Notes: generated by a model not told the origin, from the letters alone. 64,000 nt of DNA from Maribacter stanieri (GCF_900112245.1 NZ_FOYX01000001.1:124001-188000), one strand, 5' to 3'. Counted from the first letter of the stretch, positions 37,866 through 47,824 are shown. Made by a program: numbers and translations.

Positions 37866-38564
37866 ATGAAAGGTTCAGATAATACGAATTTCATACCCAA
37901 CCTTTCCTATGATTGTGTCATTTTCGGCTTTAATGGGAAAACACTAAAAATACTTATTCTTGAATATCAGAATACTGGTTTTTTTGCACTTCCTGGCGGA
38001 TTTATCAGAAAAAACCAAAGCTTAAAAGAGGCGGTAGACCAAGGGGTAGAAGAACGTACCGGCTTAAAAAATGTGTTTTTAGATCAGTTTCAAGTTTTTG
38101 GATCTCTTGACAGATCTGATTCTTTTGCAATGCGTAAAATATTAGAAGCAAATAATAAAGATATAGAAGAAAATAAATGGATGATGAACCGCTTTATAAC
38201 CGTAGGTCATTATGCGTTAATAAATTACGAAGACGTAGACCCAAAACCTGATCACCTTTCAGATAGTATTGGCTGGTATGCAATTGAAGATGTTCCAAGA
38301 TTAATGATGGACCATAATGATATTGTTGACAAAGCACTTGAGGTTCTTCGCAATAACATTAGCGAGAAAATAATTGGCATGAACCTGCTACCTCAGAAAT
38401 TTACCATGAAGCAATTACAACAAGTCTTTGAGGCTATTTTAGACCAAAAATTAAGACGTACAAGTTTTCAGCGTAAAATGCTATCCTTAGACATATTAGA
38501 ACGGCACGAAAAACTCTTTGAAGGCAAGGCTCACAAAGCTCCGTACTTATACAGCTTTACATAA
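37866..38564 (+). CDS. Nudix-domain transcriptional regulator (NrtR/AraR-like)
   Basis: A 232-residue protein with an N-terminal Nudix fold (about residues 10-150, ALPGGFIRKNQSLKEAV) and a C-terminal winged helix (about 160-230, LLPQKFTMKQLQQVFEAIL and RRTSFQRKML). The Nudix box is degenerate: the usual REUxEE is QGVEER, so catalysis is doubtful and a sensor role fits. Bacteroidota relatives of NrtR control sugar use, for example AraR in Bacteroides. The genes downstream encode secreted carbohydrate- and ester-active proteins, so local control is likely. Confidence 0.85.
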   Translation: MKGSDNTNFIPNLSYDCVIFGFNGKTLKILILEYQNTGFFALPGGFIRKNQSLKEAVDQGVEERTGLKNVFLDQFQVFGSLDRSDSFAMRKILEANNKDIEENKWMMNRFITVGHYALINYEDVDPKPDHLSDSIGWYAIEDVPRLMMDHNDIVDKALEVLRNNISEKIIGMNLLPQKFTMKQLQQVFEAILDQKLRRTSFQRKMLSLDILERHEKLFEGKAHKAPYLYSFT

Positions 38565-38601
38565 AAAATTAATTCTAAATCAAATTATTAAAACAACAAC
38601 A

Positions 38602-39480
38602 ATGAAAAACTCAACACTCAACAACTTTTTAAAATGTTTCGTTCTCGCCATTTTCATGAGCGCTACATTAACGACCTATGCCCAAAAGAAATTTGGCGGT
38701 CTTGCACTTTATACGGTAAGAGATGACATGGGCACAGATGCTAAGGCAACTCTACAAGCCGTTTCAGATGCCGGTTATAAGAACATAGAAGCAGCTGGTT
38801 ATGAAGATGGCAAGTATTACGGCATGACACCTACTGATTTTAAAGACCTATTGAAATCTTTAAAATTAAAACCAATAAGTACGCACCAAAGTGCGGTTAC
38901 TCTTGACAATGCAGATAAAATGATGGCAGATGCAAAGGCTGCAGGTTTCAAATATTTTGTAGTTCCAATTCCACCGATGGGTATGTTTACTTTTAACCAA
39001 GAAAACAGAACAATGGGCATGACCGGTACAGTTGAAGATTTGGCTAAAATTTTAACTACACTTGGCGAGAAAGCGAACAAGGCAGGATTGAAATTATTAT
39101 ACCATAATCATGATTTTGAGTTCAAGAAAAATACTGACGGTATCGTACCTATAGATTACCTATTAGAAAATGTAGATCCTAAATTATTGAATTTTCAAAT
39201 GGATTTATTTTGGGTAACAAAAGCTGAAGCAAACCCAATTGCTTACTTCAACAAATACCCAGGTCGTTTTAAAATATGGCATGTTAAGGATATGGATGAA
39301 CAAGGTAGATTTGCACCAGTAGGTACAGGTTCTATAGGTTTCAAAAATATTCTTGATAACAAAGAACTTTCTGGCATGAAATACTACATGGTAGAGCAAG
39401 ACATGACTTTTGAAGGTCTTAAGCCTTTAGATGCCATTAAAATTAGTCATGACGGACTTAAAGAAATAGGGTTTAAATAA
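38602..39480 (+). CDS. Secreted sugar phosphate isomerase/epimerase-like TIM-barrel protein
   Basis: 292 residues from the ATG at 38602, giving an N-terminal signal peptide (FVLAIFMSATLTTYAQ). A longer frame from 38518 overlaps the regulator gene and has no signal at its start. The body matches the xylose-isomerase-like TIM barrel (AP endonuclease family 2 fold): FGGLALYTVRDDMGTD, LKLLYHNHDFEF, NFQMDLFWVTKAEANP and IWHVKDMD give metal-ligand-like His, Asp and Glu residues. Such exported proteins are common next to Bacteroidota glycoside hydrolases. The substrate is unknown. Confidence 0.87.
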   Translation: MKNSTLNNFLKCFVLAIFMSATLTTYAQKKFGGLALYTVRDDMGTDAKATLQAVSDAGYKNIEAAGYEDGKYYGMTPTDFKDLLKSLKLKPISTHQSAVTLDNADKMMADAKAAGFKYFVVPIPPMGMFTFNQENRTMGMTGTVEDLAKILTTLGEKANKAGLKLLYHNHDFEFKKNTDGIVPIDYLLENVDPKLLNFQMDLFWVTKAEANPIAYFNKYPGRFKIWHVKDMDEQGRFAPVGTGSIGFKNILDNKELSGMKYYMVEQDMTFEGLKPLDAIKISHDGLKEIGFK

Positions 39481-39504
39481 GCAGTTAAAACTACAAGAAA
39501 CATT

Positions 39505-41121
39505 ATGAAAAATCTTATTCAATTAACGACTATACTAGTCGTTACGATATTCTGTACTTCTATTTCTGCGCAAGATGTGGTACTTACGGGATCACAGGTT
39601 CCTGCTACAAATACTAAATTCGGACAAATACGGGGTTATATCCATAATGATATTACTACGTTTAAAGGTATACCCTATGCACAGGCAAAAAGATTTGAAG
39701 CTGCCGTAAACCCTACAAAATGGGAAGGTATTAAAAGCACGACCATGTATGGTCCGGTTGCTCCTTTATTGAATCCTACTACTGCTATTCAAGATGAATC
39801 TGAATTCGTTTTTGATCATGATTGGGGATTTCCAAATGAAGATTGCCTTAGTTTAAATGTGTGGACACCTCAAGCAACTACCGCTAAAAAAAGACCGGTA
39901 TTATTTTGGATTCACGGTGGCGGATTCACAACCGGCTCTAGTCACGAATTACCATCATATGACGGAGAGAACTTAGCTAAAAAGGGTGATGTAGTGGTCG
40001 TTTCCATCAATCACCGGTTAAATGTTCTTGGTTTTTTAGATTTATCCGCTCATGGCGAAAAATATAAGCACTCTGCCAACAACAGTATTCTAGATATGGT
40101 AAAGGCGCTAGAATGGGTAAAGAACAATATCGAAAACTTTGGTGGCGACCCTAATAATGTTACCATTTTTGGTCAATCTGGTGGTGGAGCCAAAGTAACT
40201 ACCCTTATGGCGATGCCTAAAGCTAAAGGACTTTTTCATAAAGCTATAAATCAAAGTGGCTCTTTTAGAACGGCCATGTTAGAGAAAGAAGATACGCAAG
40301 CAATTGCCACAGAAACATTAAAGATTCTCGGTTTAAACACAACGAATGTTGACAGTATTCAAAATATACCTTTTGAAGTTTTAGCAGAAGCAAGTGGCAA
40401 AGCACTTAAAGTTGTAGGCGCACAAATGAAAGCGGCAGGCAAACCTGTTATTGGTTTCGGATTAAATTGGGGGCCTAGTAGAGATGGCACGGATCTTCCA
40501 TATCAATTAAGCTCTAAAGAAGCGTTAGCAGTTTCTAAGGATATTCCTTTTTTAATTGGTACCGCAAAAAACGAGTTCGCCCCTTTTGCTAATATGCGTT
40601 TTGTTGGAGCTTCTGATGAAACCATCATGAAGCACATTAAAGATACCTACAAAGACAAAGCTGATGCCTATGTAAAAGCCGTTAAAAAAGCCTATCCAAA
40701 CGATACAGAAGCAAAAGACCTTCTAGATGTAGACACCATGTTTAGACCTGGCGCCGTACAAGAAGCCAATGACAAATCTGGGTTAAATGGAGCACCCGTA
40801 TATATGTATTTATTTACATGGCAATCTCCAGTTTTCGATGGTAAATATAAGGCACTGCATTGTATGGAACTTCCGTTTGTTTTTGACAATATAGACCTTG
40901 CCAATAAAATGACCGGTGGCGGTGAAGAAGCTCATCAACTTGCTGATAAAATGAGTAGCGCATGGCTAAATTTTGCAAAAACCGGTAATCCTAATCATGC
41001 TGGCTTACCAGAGTGGCCAGCGTATAACAGTAACAATACCGCAACGATGCATTTTGATGTTACGTGTGAAGTAAAGCCACAGCTGGATAAAGAATTATTC
41101 AGTATTGTTTTAGGCAATTAA
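39505..41121 (+). CDS. Secreted type B carboxylesterase
   Basis: A 538-residue alpha/beta hydrolase with signal peptide (LVVTIFCTSISAQ). It has the oxyanion motif HGGGFTTGSS, the nucleophile elbow FGQSGGGAKV, the acid Glu region TAKNEFAPF and the base His in LHCMELPFVF, all typical of carboxylesterase type B. It is 24 bases after the TIM-barrel gene, probably in one operon. It may remove ester groups from plant or algal polysaccharides or from phenolic esters. That is inference. Confidence 0.9.
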   Translation: MKNLIQLTTILVVTIFCTSISAQDVVLTGSQVPATNTKFGQIRGYIHNDITTFKGIPYAQAKRFEAAVNPTKWEGIKSTTMYGPVAPLLNPTTAIQDESEFVFDHDWGFPNEDCLSLNVWTPQATTAKKRPVLFWIHGGGFTTGSSHELPSYDGENLAKKGDVVVVSINHRLNVLGFLDLSAHGEKYKHSANNSILDMVKALEWVKNNIENFGGDPNNVTIFGQSGGGAKVTTLMAMPKAKGLFHKAINQSGSFRTAMLEKEDTQAIATETLKILGLNTTNVDSIQNIPFEVLAEASGKALKVVGAQMKAAGKPVIGFGLNWGPSRDGTDLPYQLSSKEALAVSKDIPFLIGTAKNEFAPFANMRFVGASDETIMKHIKDTYKDKADAYVKAVKKAYPNDTEAKDLLDVDTMFRPGAVQEANDKSGLNGAPVYMYLFTWQSPVFDGKYKALHCMELPFVFDNIDLANKMTGGGEEAHQLADKMSSAWLNFAKTGNPNHAGLPEWPAYNSNNTATMHFDVTCEVKPQLDKELFSIVLGN

Positions 41122-41255
41122 ATAGTTGATCCTATTTATTACGAATAAAAAAGCCCTGTCGTTCAGATAGTTAAAATGGTCGTTGGCAGCATTTCATTCT
41201 TTAAATAAACCCTCAACATTTAATTTCCTAGAATATCAATTTAACAAATAAATCA

Positions 41256-43550
41256 ATGAAAAAAATAACTTTCAAATTTAGCGCAACTACCTTCATCATA
41301 CTTTCTATGATGGCAAGTTGTAGTGAAAAATATACTTCTGAAGTTAAAGAAGGTATTACTATAGTTACAAATGAAGATGGTGCTACTTTAGGATATTCAA
41401 CCGAATCTGGCGTTGCCATTATTGCGCAAGATAGATATGCGTTTAAAGATTTGAATAAAAACGGAAGCCTAGATAGTTATGAAGATTGGCGATTACCTGT
41501 AACGGAAAGAGCCAAGGATTTGGCAAGTAAGATGAGTCTTGAAGATATTGCGGGACTTATGTTATACAGCTCACACCAATCAATACCATCTGGTAGCCGT
41601 GGATATGGCTCTTCGGTATATAACGGAAAACCATTTGACGAAAGTGGCGCTGCTTCTAGTGATTTATCTGACGGGCAAAAGAAATTTTTAACAGACGATC
41701 ATTTACGCCATGTATTGATTACTTCAGTTGAAAGTCCGGTAGTAGCTGCACAATGGAACAATAATGCCCAAGCATTCGCTGAGAGTTTGTATTTGGGTAT
41801 ACCGGTAAATACCAGTTCAGACCCAAGACATGGCAGTGATTCTTATGCAGAATTCAATGCCGGTGCAGGTGGCGCAATTTCTATGTGGCCCGGCACTTTA
41901 GGCATTGCCGCATCTTTTGATCCAGAATTAATGAAGCAATTTGGGGAAATTGGCTCTGTAGAGTATAGGGCTTTGGGTATTACAACTGCCTTATCTCCTC
42001 AGATAGACTTGGCTACGGAACCACGTTGGAGCCGTTTTGATGGTACTATGGGTGAAGATCCAGATTTGACTACAGATTTGGCACGTGCCTATGTAGATGG
42101 CTTTCAGTCATCAGATGGTGGCGATTGGGGAACACAAAGTGTCAATGCCATGATAAAACACTGGCCAGGTGGTGGTCCAGAAGAAGGTGGTCGTGATGGT
42201 CACTTTGGTTATGGTGCTTATGCTGTTTACCCAGGAAAAAATATAAAAGATCATTTACAGCCTTTTACGGAAGGGGCATTTAAGTTAAACGGACCTACTA
42301 AAATGGCTTCTGCCGTTATGCCTTATTATACCATTTCAGACGGTGAGGGTGAAGCGGTTGGTAACGGATTCAACAAATACCTTTTAACAGATGTACTTCG
42401 TGGAGAATACGGTTACGACGGTGTAATCTGTACCGATTGGGGCATTACAAACGATGTTAAGGCGGTTGACAAATTTGAAGGTAAAAGTTGGGGCGTAGAG
42501 ACTATGACCATTGCAGAGCGTCATTATAAGGCAATTGCTGCAGGTGTAGATCAATTTGGCGGAAACAATGATATGGGACCGGTAATAGAAGCCTATAATA
42601 TGGGCGTTGCCGAACATGGGGCAGAAGCTATGCGTACCCGTTTTGAAGCCTCGGCCGTTCGTTTACTGACCAATATTTTCAGAGTCGGACTATTTGAAAA
42701 TCCTTATTTAGATGTTACCGAAACTTCTAAGATCGTAGGTAATAGCGAATTCATGAAAGCTGGTTTCAACGCACAATTGAAATCAATAGTGATGCTTAAA
42801 AATCAAAAAAACACTTTACCAATTAAAGATAAAAAGAAGGTGTACATACCACAACGATATGTTGCACCAAGTACCAATTGGTGGGGTATGACATCTGAAG
42901 AAAAAATGGTTGACCCTTACAATCTAGAGGTGGTAGCCAAATACTTTGACGTGGTATCTACACCAGAAGAGGCAGATTTTGCCCTAGTTGGTATTTATAG
43001 TCCAGATGGCGGTGTTGGTTATAACCGTAACGATCTAGAAAAAGGGGGCAATGGTTACGTTCCTATTAATTTACAGTATGGAGATTATACTGCAACTACT
43101 GCTCGTGAAGTTAGTTTAGCCGGTGGTAGTCCATTAGAAGATTTTACGAATAGATCTTATAAAGGAAAATCTGTTAAAACTATTAATACAACAGATATGC
43201 AATTGGTCAACGAGACGAAGAAAAAAATGGGCAACAAACCCGTTATCGTTTCCGTAAAAGTTTCTAAACCAATGGTTTTTTCTGAAATCGAGAAAAGTGC
43301 TTCTTCCATATTAATTCACATGGGCGTTCAAGACCAAGCCTTAATGGAAATTATTACAGGAGCTGCAGAACCTTCTGCACTACTCCCCTTTCAAATGCCT
43401 GCCGATATGTTAACCGTAGAGGCTCAATTTGAAGATGTACCAAGAGATATGCAGCCGTATATAGATTCTGAAGGTAATTCATATGATTTTGCATATGGAT
43501 TGAACTGGAACGGAGTTATAGCCGATGAACGTGTAAAGGCATATAAATAA
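41256..43550 (+). CDS. GH3 family glycoside hydrolase lipoprotein (beta-glucosidase-like)
   Basis: A 764-residue exported lipoprotein with lipobox MMASC near residue 22. The GH3 N-domain carries the nucleophile Asp in VICTDWGITND, KHWPGGGPEEGGRDGH as the substrate-site motif, and the upstream EPRWSRFDGTMGEDP loop. A GH3 C-domain follows (LKNQKNTLPI onward). It hydrolyses terminal beta-linked sugars, most likely beta-glucosides, at the outer membrane. It is the last of the group started by the NrtR-like regulator and ends at a terminator. Confidence 0.92.
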   Translation: MKKITFKFSATTFIILSMMASCSEKYTSEVKEGITIVTNEDGATLGYSTESGVAIIAQDRYAFKDLNKNGSLDSYEDWRLPVTERAKDLASKMSLEDIAGLMLYSSHQSIPSGSRGYGSSVYNGKPFDESGAASSDLSDGQKKFLTDDHLRHVLITSVESPVVAAQWNNNAQAFAESLYLGIPVNTSSDPRHGSDSYAEFNAGAGGAISMWPGTLGIAASFDPELMKQFGEIGSVEYRALGITTALSPQIDLATEPRWSRFDGTMGEDPDLTTDLARAYVDGFQSSDGGDWGTQSVNAMIKHWPGGGPEEGGRDGHFGYGAYAVYPGKNIKDHLQPFTEGAFKLNGPTKMASAVMPYYTISDGEGEAVGNGFNKYLLTDVLRGEYGYDGVICTDWGITNDVKAVDKFEGKSWGVETMTIAERHYKAIAAGVDQFGGNNDMGPVIEAYNMGVAEHGAEAMRTRFEASAVRLLTNIFRVGLFENPYLDVTETSKIVGNSEFMKAGFNAQLKSIVMLKNQKNTLPIKDKKKVYIPQRYVAPSTNWWGMTSEEKMVDPYNLEVVAKYFDVVSTPEEADFALVGIYSPDGGVGYNRNDLEKGGNGYVPINLQYGDYTATTAREVSLAGGSPLEDFTNRSYKGKSVKTINTTDMQLVNETKKKMGNKPVIVSVKVSKPMVFSEIEKSASSILIHMGVQDQALMEIITGAAEPSALLPFQMPADMLTVEAQFEDVPRDMQPYIDSEGNSYDFAYGLNWNGVIADERVKAYK

Positions 43551-43575
43551 TTACAATTACCAAACAACGGAGATT

Positions 43576-43611
43576 GCCCTAAGGAGATTTTTCTTCTTGG
43601 GGCTTTTTTTT
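43576..43611 (+). terminator. Terminator after the GH3 gene
   Basis: Stem GCCCTAAG (43576-43583) and CTTGGGGC (43596-43603) with one G-U pair, then an eight-base T-run. Confidence 0.85.
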
Positions 43612-43711
43612 AATGAAATAGTTTATCCATTCTAATTATCCTTTCAAATGTATAAGACATATTAAACCTTTCGATAAAAACAATGTCTAATTCCATTAGT
43701 ATAGATGTTTC

Positions 43712-43719
43712 TATTTTTG
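43712..43719 (+). promoter_or_regulatory. Putative -7 promoter element
   Basis: TATTTTTG fits TAnnTTTG and lies 32 bases upstream of the PepSY-like gene start. No good -33 TTG was found at the usual spacing. Confidence 0.4.
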
Positions 43720-43751
43720 CAGACAGAACAACAACCATTAAGAATTAAAAA

Positions 43752-44264
43752 ATGAGAATGACTACAGGATTACGCATGAGAATTATTCACCGCTACTTAG
43801 GTTTCTTCCTAGCTGGTATTATGGCTATGTACGCCATTAGCGGAATTATCATGATTTTTAGAACTACCGATTTTTTAAAGAGCGAAAAAATAACGGAAAG
43901 ACAATTGGACCCAAACTTGTCTGCCGGTGAACTTAGTGGTGCTCTTCGCATCAAAGGCGGCGTAAAACCTGAAAAAACAGAAGGAGATATCGTTTATTTT
44001 AAACAAGGCCAATACAATTCAAAAACAGGTATGGCCACGGTAAAAAAAATGGAGCTTCCTTTTATCTTGGATAAAATGGAGCACTTACATAAAGCGACCA
44101 CCAATAGCCCTGTTTATTTTCTAAACATATTTTTCGGCTTGTCATTACTCTTTTTTGTAATTTCTTCCTTTTGGATGTTTATGCCCAAAACTACTGTGTT
44201 TAAAAAAGGTGTTTATTTTACTTTGGGCGGTATGGTATTGACTATTATTCTGCTCTTTGTGTAA
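43752..44264 (+). CDS. PepSY-like small membrane protein
   Basis: A 170-residue protein with an N-terminal membrane segment (IIHRYLGFFLAGIMAMYAISG, a PepSY-TM type motif), a periplasmic loop, and two C-terminal membrane segments. The HRYLGFFLA pattern resembles the first helix of PepSY-associated iron-reductase-like proteins. It is shorter than full PepSY_TM proteins. A second in-frame ATG lies two codons in. Function is unknown. A strong terminator follows. Confidence 0.8.
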   Translation: MRMTTGLRMRIIHRYLGFFLAGIMAMYAISGIIMIFRTTDFLKSEKITERQLDPNLSAGELSGALRIKGGVKPEKTEGDIVYFKQGQYNSKTGMATVKKMELPFILDKMEHLHKATTNSPVYFLNIFFGLSLLFFVISSFWMFMPKTTVFKKGVYFTLGGMVLTIILLFV

Positions 44265-44290
44265 ATAATATGCAATAAATTATAGTTTAA

Positions 44291-44335
44291 AAGCCTCTAT
44301 TTAAGGAAACTTAAATAGAGGCTTTTTCATTTTTT
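44291..44335 (+). terminator. Terminator with 15-bp stem and GAAA loop
   Basis: Arms 44291-44305 and 44310-44324 (AAGCCTCTATTTAAG and its complement) around a GAAA tetraloop, then a T-rich tail. Confidence 0.92.
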
Positions 44336-44356
44336 AACCACTACTACACTATAAAA

Positions 44357-44420
44357 GTAATTCAATCTTAGTATCTTGAAGATTATAAGTTAAAAATTAC
44401 TTCCCCTACCACTTTTACCC
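44357..44420 (+). repeat. Leader-type repeat with CCCCTACCACTTT core, copy 1
   Basis: The sequence GTATCTTGAAG...TTCCCCTACCACTTTTAC lies about 135 bases upstream of the methyltransferase gene. The core CCCCTACCACTTT recurs at 47941-48004 and 54895-54957 with more extensive flanking similarity between those two. It may be a shared regulatory site or a dispersed repeat. Confidence 0.5.
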
Positions 44421-44552
44421 AAACAGTTAAATAACAGCTACATACATAAAGCTGTCAGCTATCTATTTTCATATACACCAATATTTGTGTTGGTAAATGC
44501 TTTTAAAAGGTTCCCAAAAAATTTAAGTCAATAAATTTCTAAAACCATTACT

Positions 44553-45359
44553 ATGAGTAAACCAAATAACAATGAAGTTCGTGAATATGAACTGGAAACA
44601 TGGACAAGATGCGCTACCAGTTATAATGATACTTGGGCTACCTTAACCAATGAAACTTTACCATTATTAATAAGAAAAACGGATATTAAACCTACTAGTT
44701 CTGTATTGGATATTGGCTGTGGCGCAGGTAACTCTACTAAGAAAATTAGTGATTCTGGAGCTGACGTAATTGGAATAGATTTTTCCGAAAAAATGGTAGC
44801 GGAAGCAAGTAGTACGCATCAAAATATCACCTTTAAACAATCTGATGCAGAGAACATTCCAGTTGAAGACAACTCAAAAGATGTGGTGATTTCCAATTTT
44901 GTAGTGCATCATTTCGCAGAACCAAGTAAGGTTTTTAAAGAAATAAGTAGAGTTCTTAAACCAAATGGAAAATTTGCCTTCGCTGTTTGGGGAGCAAATG
45001 AAGAACAAAGTTCGTTAGGTGCTTTTTTTCAAGCCTTCTCTAATCATCACGAATTATCAGCACTGCCTCACGGTCCGTTATTCGGAGTTACAGATTTTGG
45101 AACTTATGACCAACTTGCAACTCAGGCGAATCTGAAAAATTTTAAACTAGAAAAGCTAGATACACAGTGGAAGATGGATTCGCTAGACCCACTTATAAAT
45201 GGCTGTTGGGATTGGGGCAACCTGCATTTATTTCCTAAAGAGAAACAACAAGCCATTAAAGCTGATTTTATTAAAAATTGCGAGCCTTTTAGAAAAGAGA
45301 ATGGATACTCATTTCCGCACTCAGCAATGATCGGGTATGCAGAAAAATATAGTTCTTAG
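44553..45359 (+). CDS. Class I SAM-dependent methyltransferase
   Basis: A 268-residue protein with the Methyltransf_11 pattern: motif I SVLDIGCGAGNST, acidic loop GIDFS, SDAENIPVEDNSKDVVISNFVVHHF and LKPNGKFAFAVWG. The C-terminal half carries family-specific helices. The substrate is unknown. A DUF6090 gene follows after 15 bases. Confidence 0.88.
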   Translation: MSKPNNNEVREYELETWTRCATSYNDTWATLTNETLPLLIRKTDIKPTSSVLDIGCGAGNSTKKISDSGADVIGIDFSEKMVAEASSTHQNITFKQSDAENIPVEDNSKDVVISNFVVHHFAEPSKVFKEISRVLKPNGKFAFAVWGANEEQSSLGAFFQAFSNHHELSALPHGPLFGVTDFGTYDQLATQANLKNFKLEKLDTQWKMDSLDPLINGCWDWGNLHLFPKEKQQAIKADFIKNCEPFRKENGYSFPHSAMIGYAEKYSS

Positions 45360-45374
45360 CTTAAAAATATACCT

Positions 45375-46184
45375 ATGATAAAATTCTTTCGGAAAATTCG
45401 TCTACAACTTATCTCTGAAAACAATCCTTCCTCTTCGACAGGTAGATTCAGTAAGTACTTACTATACGCCGTAGGGGAAATTATTCTAGTGGTTGTTGGA
45501 ATATTGATTGCCTTGGCTATTAACAACTCCAATGAAAATCGAAAAAGTTTAGCGCAAGAACAGGTAATTCTAAAACAGTTAGCAACAGATTATAAAGCGA
45601 ACCTTATTCAATTAGAAAATAAAATTGAAATGAGGCGTAGACTAATCGCTGAAAGCTTAAATGTTCTGGACATTACCGCAAAAGACAAAACTATAAGTGA
45701 AGATTCACTTTCTGTAATTTTCGCTACTTTTTTTATGGATCCAACTTTTGACCCCATAGAAAATGATGTGATGAATTCTGGCAATATTAAATTGATACAA
45801 AATGACTCACTGAAACAAGCTTTGTCTCACTGGACATCGGACGTTAAAGCCTATTCAGAATCTGAACATATACAACATGACCATTACATTTCCGAAATAA
45901 TACCTTTTATGAAAGAAGTAGGTATTATGCGTAATGCAAACCACGTTTTTTGGAGGGCACAAGAACTTAGAATGGGATTTTTGGATAAGGGTAAAAACGA
46001 CAAAATTTCAACCATCGGTAAAAGCCAAAAACCAATAGCTGTGGATGCTATTTTAAAAGACCCAAGATTAGAAGGTCTAGTCACCTTCATTTTTACATTT
46101 TCTCAAGTTTGTAATTTAGAGGGACAAACACTTAAAGAAAAAATGGAAAAAATTATTGAAATTCTTGAAAGTGAGATTGAATAG
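45375..46184 (+). CDS. DUF6090 family membrane protein
   Basis: A 269-residue protein typical of Flavobacteriia: basic start MIKFFRKIRLQLI, the linker SSSTGRFSKYLLYA, one membrane segment VGEIILVVVGILIALAINN, and a coiled extracytoplasmic domain. Families of this build are abundant in Flavobacteriaceae genomes, often in several copies. No function is established. It lies between methyltransferase and esterase genes on the same strand. Confidence 0.82.
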   Translation: MIKFFRKIRLQLISENNPSSSTGRFSKYLLYAVGEIILVVVGILIALAINNSNENRKSLAQEQVILKQLATDYKANLIQLENKIEMRRRLIAESLNVLDITAKDKTISEDSLSVIFATFFMDPTFDPIENDVMNSGNIKLIQNDSLKQALSHWTSDVKAYSESEHIQHDHYISEIIPFMKEVGIMRNANHVFWRAQELRMGFLDKGKNDKISTIGKSQKPIAVDAILKDPRLEGLVTFIFTFSQVCNLEGQTLKEKMEKIIEILESEIE

Positions 46185-46216
46185 ATAAGCACATTTGTCA
46201 TAAAAAAACTTTGGTA

Positions 46217-47071
46217 ATGAAGCACCTACTTAAAATCATATTGACCTTAATCATGTGTCCACTACTCTATTATTCTTGTAATAAACGACTCTACACCTCA
46301 ACGTTTCATCACAACAAAATAGACCGTGAATATTTCCTTTATATTCCTGAAAAATTACCAGAAAATGCACCGTTAGTTTTTGTGCTACATAGTTATGGGC
46401 GTTACGCAAAAGACCATATGCAGAGCCTTCAATTAGATAGTCTTGCCGAAGTACACAAGTTTGCTGTCTGCTACCCACAAGGCACTTTAGATGTTAATAC
46501 AGGCCAGCCCTATTGGTCTGGCGGGCTAGGTTCTACATCTATTGATGATGTTGGCTATTTAACTGCACTGGCAAAAGAGCTACAAACCACTTATAAACTA
46601 GATACAGATAGAACTTTTACGTGTGGCATTTCTAATGGCGGTTTTATGAGCTATATTTTGGCTGCAGAAGCTCCAGAGGTATTTAAAGCTGCAGCTTCTG
46701 TAACGGGAACTATGACAGGGCGCGTTTGGGACACCAGAAAAACAATCTCCAAACCTATACCTATTTTACAGATTTCCGGAGTAAAGGATAGCGTTGTTCC
46801 TATCGACGGCAGCATGTCTACTGAATACGGATGGGGAGGTGCTCCACATATGGATTTGGTAATGAACTTTTGGAGTACATTTAATCATTGTACTAAAATT
46901 GACACTTTGACTATTTCAAATACTATTGATGCCTATCACTACAAAACGTGTATAAACGACAATGAAGTCTGGTATTATAAGTTGAAAGAATTTGGACACG
47001 ATTTACCTACTTTAGAAAATTCGGGCATTAATGCCAATGAACTGTTATGGGAGTTCTTCAGTAAGTACTAA
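46217..47071 (+). CDS. PHB-depolymerase-type esterase lipoprotein
   Basis: 284 residues from the ATG at 46217. A TTG two codons earlier is unlikely. A signal with lipobox-like LYYSC points to an outer-membrane lipoprotein. It is an alpha/beta hydrolase of the LpqC/PHB depolymerase group, with VFVLHSYGR, the nucleophile motif CGISNGGFMSY, Asp in ISGVKDSVVP and His in FGHDLP. Relatives act on short polyesters or feruloyl esters. The substrate is unknown. Confidence 0.85.
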   Translation: MKHLLKIILTLIMCPLLYYSCNKRLYTSTFHHNKIDREYFLYIPEKLPENAPLVFVLHSYGRYAKDHMQSLQLDSLAEVHKFAVCYPQGTLDVNTGQPYWSGGLGSTSIDDVGYLTALAKELQTTYKLDTDRTFTCGISNGGFMSYILAAEAPEVFKAAASVTGTMTGRVWDTRKTISKPIPILQISGVKDSVVPIDGSMSTEYGWGGAPHMDLVMNFWSTFNHCTKIDTLTISNTIDAYHYKTCINDNEVWYYKLKEFGHDLPTLENSGINANELLWEFFSKY

Positions 47072-47143
47072 ATTCAATCTGTCTTTGAAAATTGGTTAAG
47101 AGCGCTATAAATTATCGACTTTAGCCTAAGATAAAAATAGACC

Positions 47144-47824
47144 ATGACTTTAGAATCCAATCAAGTATCAGTTGTTATGTTAGGGGCAAGTGGTGCAGTA
47201 GGTACAGAAGCCTTACATACACTTCTTCAGTTAAAGAATATTAAGCAAATTACCTTGTTGGGCAGAAGTCCTATTTCGAATATTACTGCAAGCAACGTGC
47301 AACAGCATAAAATAGATATTGGTGATGCTAGTTCTTACCAGAACTTTGTACAAAATAATACCATTGCAATTTGTACACTTGGGGTTGGTCAGCCTTCAAA
47401 AATCAGTAAAGAAGATTTTATAAAAATCGATAAAACCGCAGTATTGGATTTTGCGACGGAATGTAAAAAAGCCGGAGTGAAACATTTTGAATTATTGGCA
47501 TCGGTAGGTATTAGTTCTACCTCATCATCTTTTTACCTCCGTACTAAAGGCGAGTTGGTAGAAGAGCTAAAAGCTTTGAATTTTGACCGACTAAGTATTT
47601 TTCAACCTTCTATGATATTAACGCCCAACAATCGCTACGGTATTGGGCAAGCAATTACCTTGAAAGTATGGCCATTGTTAAAACCGGTATTACTTGGAGG
47701 TTTAAGAAAGTACAGAGGTGTTCCCGTGAGCATTTTAGGGCAAGCCATGGCAAAGAATATCTTGAGAGATGGTAAAGGGCATGAAACCCTTCAATGGGAC
47801 GATTTTTATGCTATCAGTACATAA
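47144..47824 (+). CDS. NAD(P)-binding atypical SDR protein
   Basis: A 226-residue Rossmann-fold protein: VMLGASGAVGTEAL nucleotide motif, CTLGVGQPSKIS, and FQPSMILTP toward the end. It resembles the HTATIP2/oxidoreductase group of NAD(P)H-binding proteins. No catalytic Tyr-Lys pair is obvious. It stands alone, and a 318-base non-coding region follows. Confidence 0.82.
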   Translation: MTLESNQVSVVMLGASGAVGTEALHTLLQLKNIKQITLLGRSPISNITASNVQQHKIDIGDASSYQNFVQNNTIAICTLGVGQPSKISKEDFIKIDKTAVLDFATECKKAGVKHFELLASVGISSTSSSFYLRTKGELVEELKALNFDRLSIFQPSMILTPNNRYGIGQAITLKVWPLLKPVLLGGLRKYRGVPVSILGQAMAKNILRDGKGHETLQWDDFYAIST

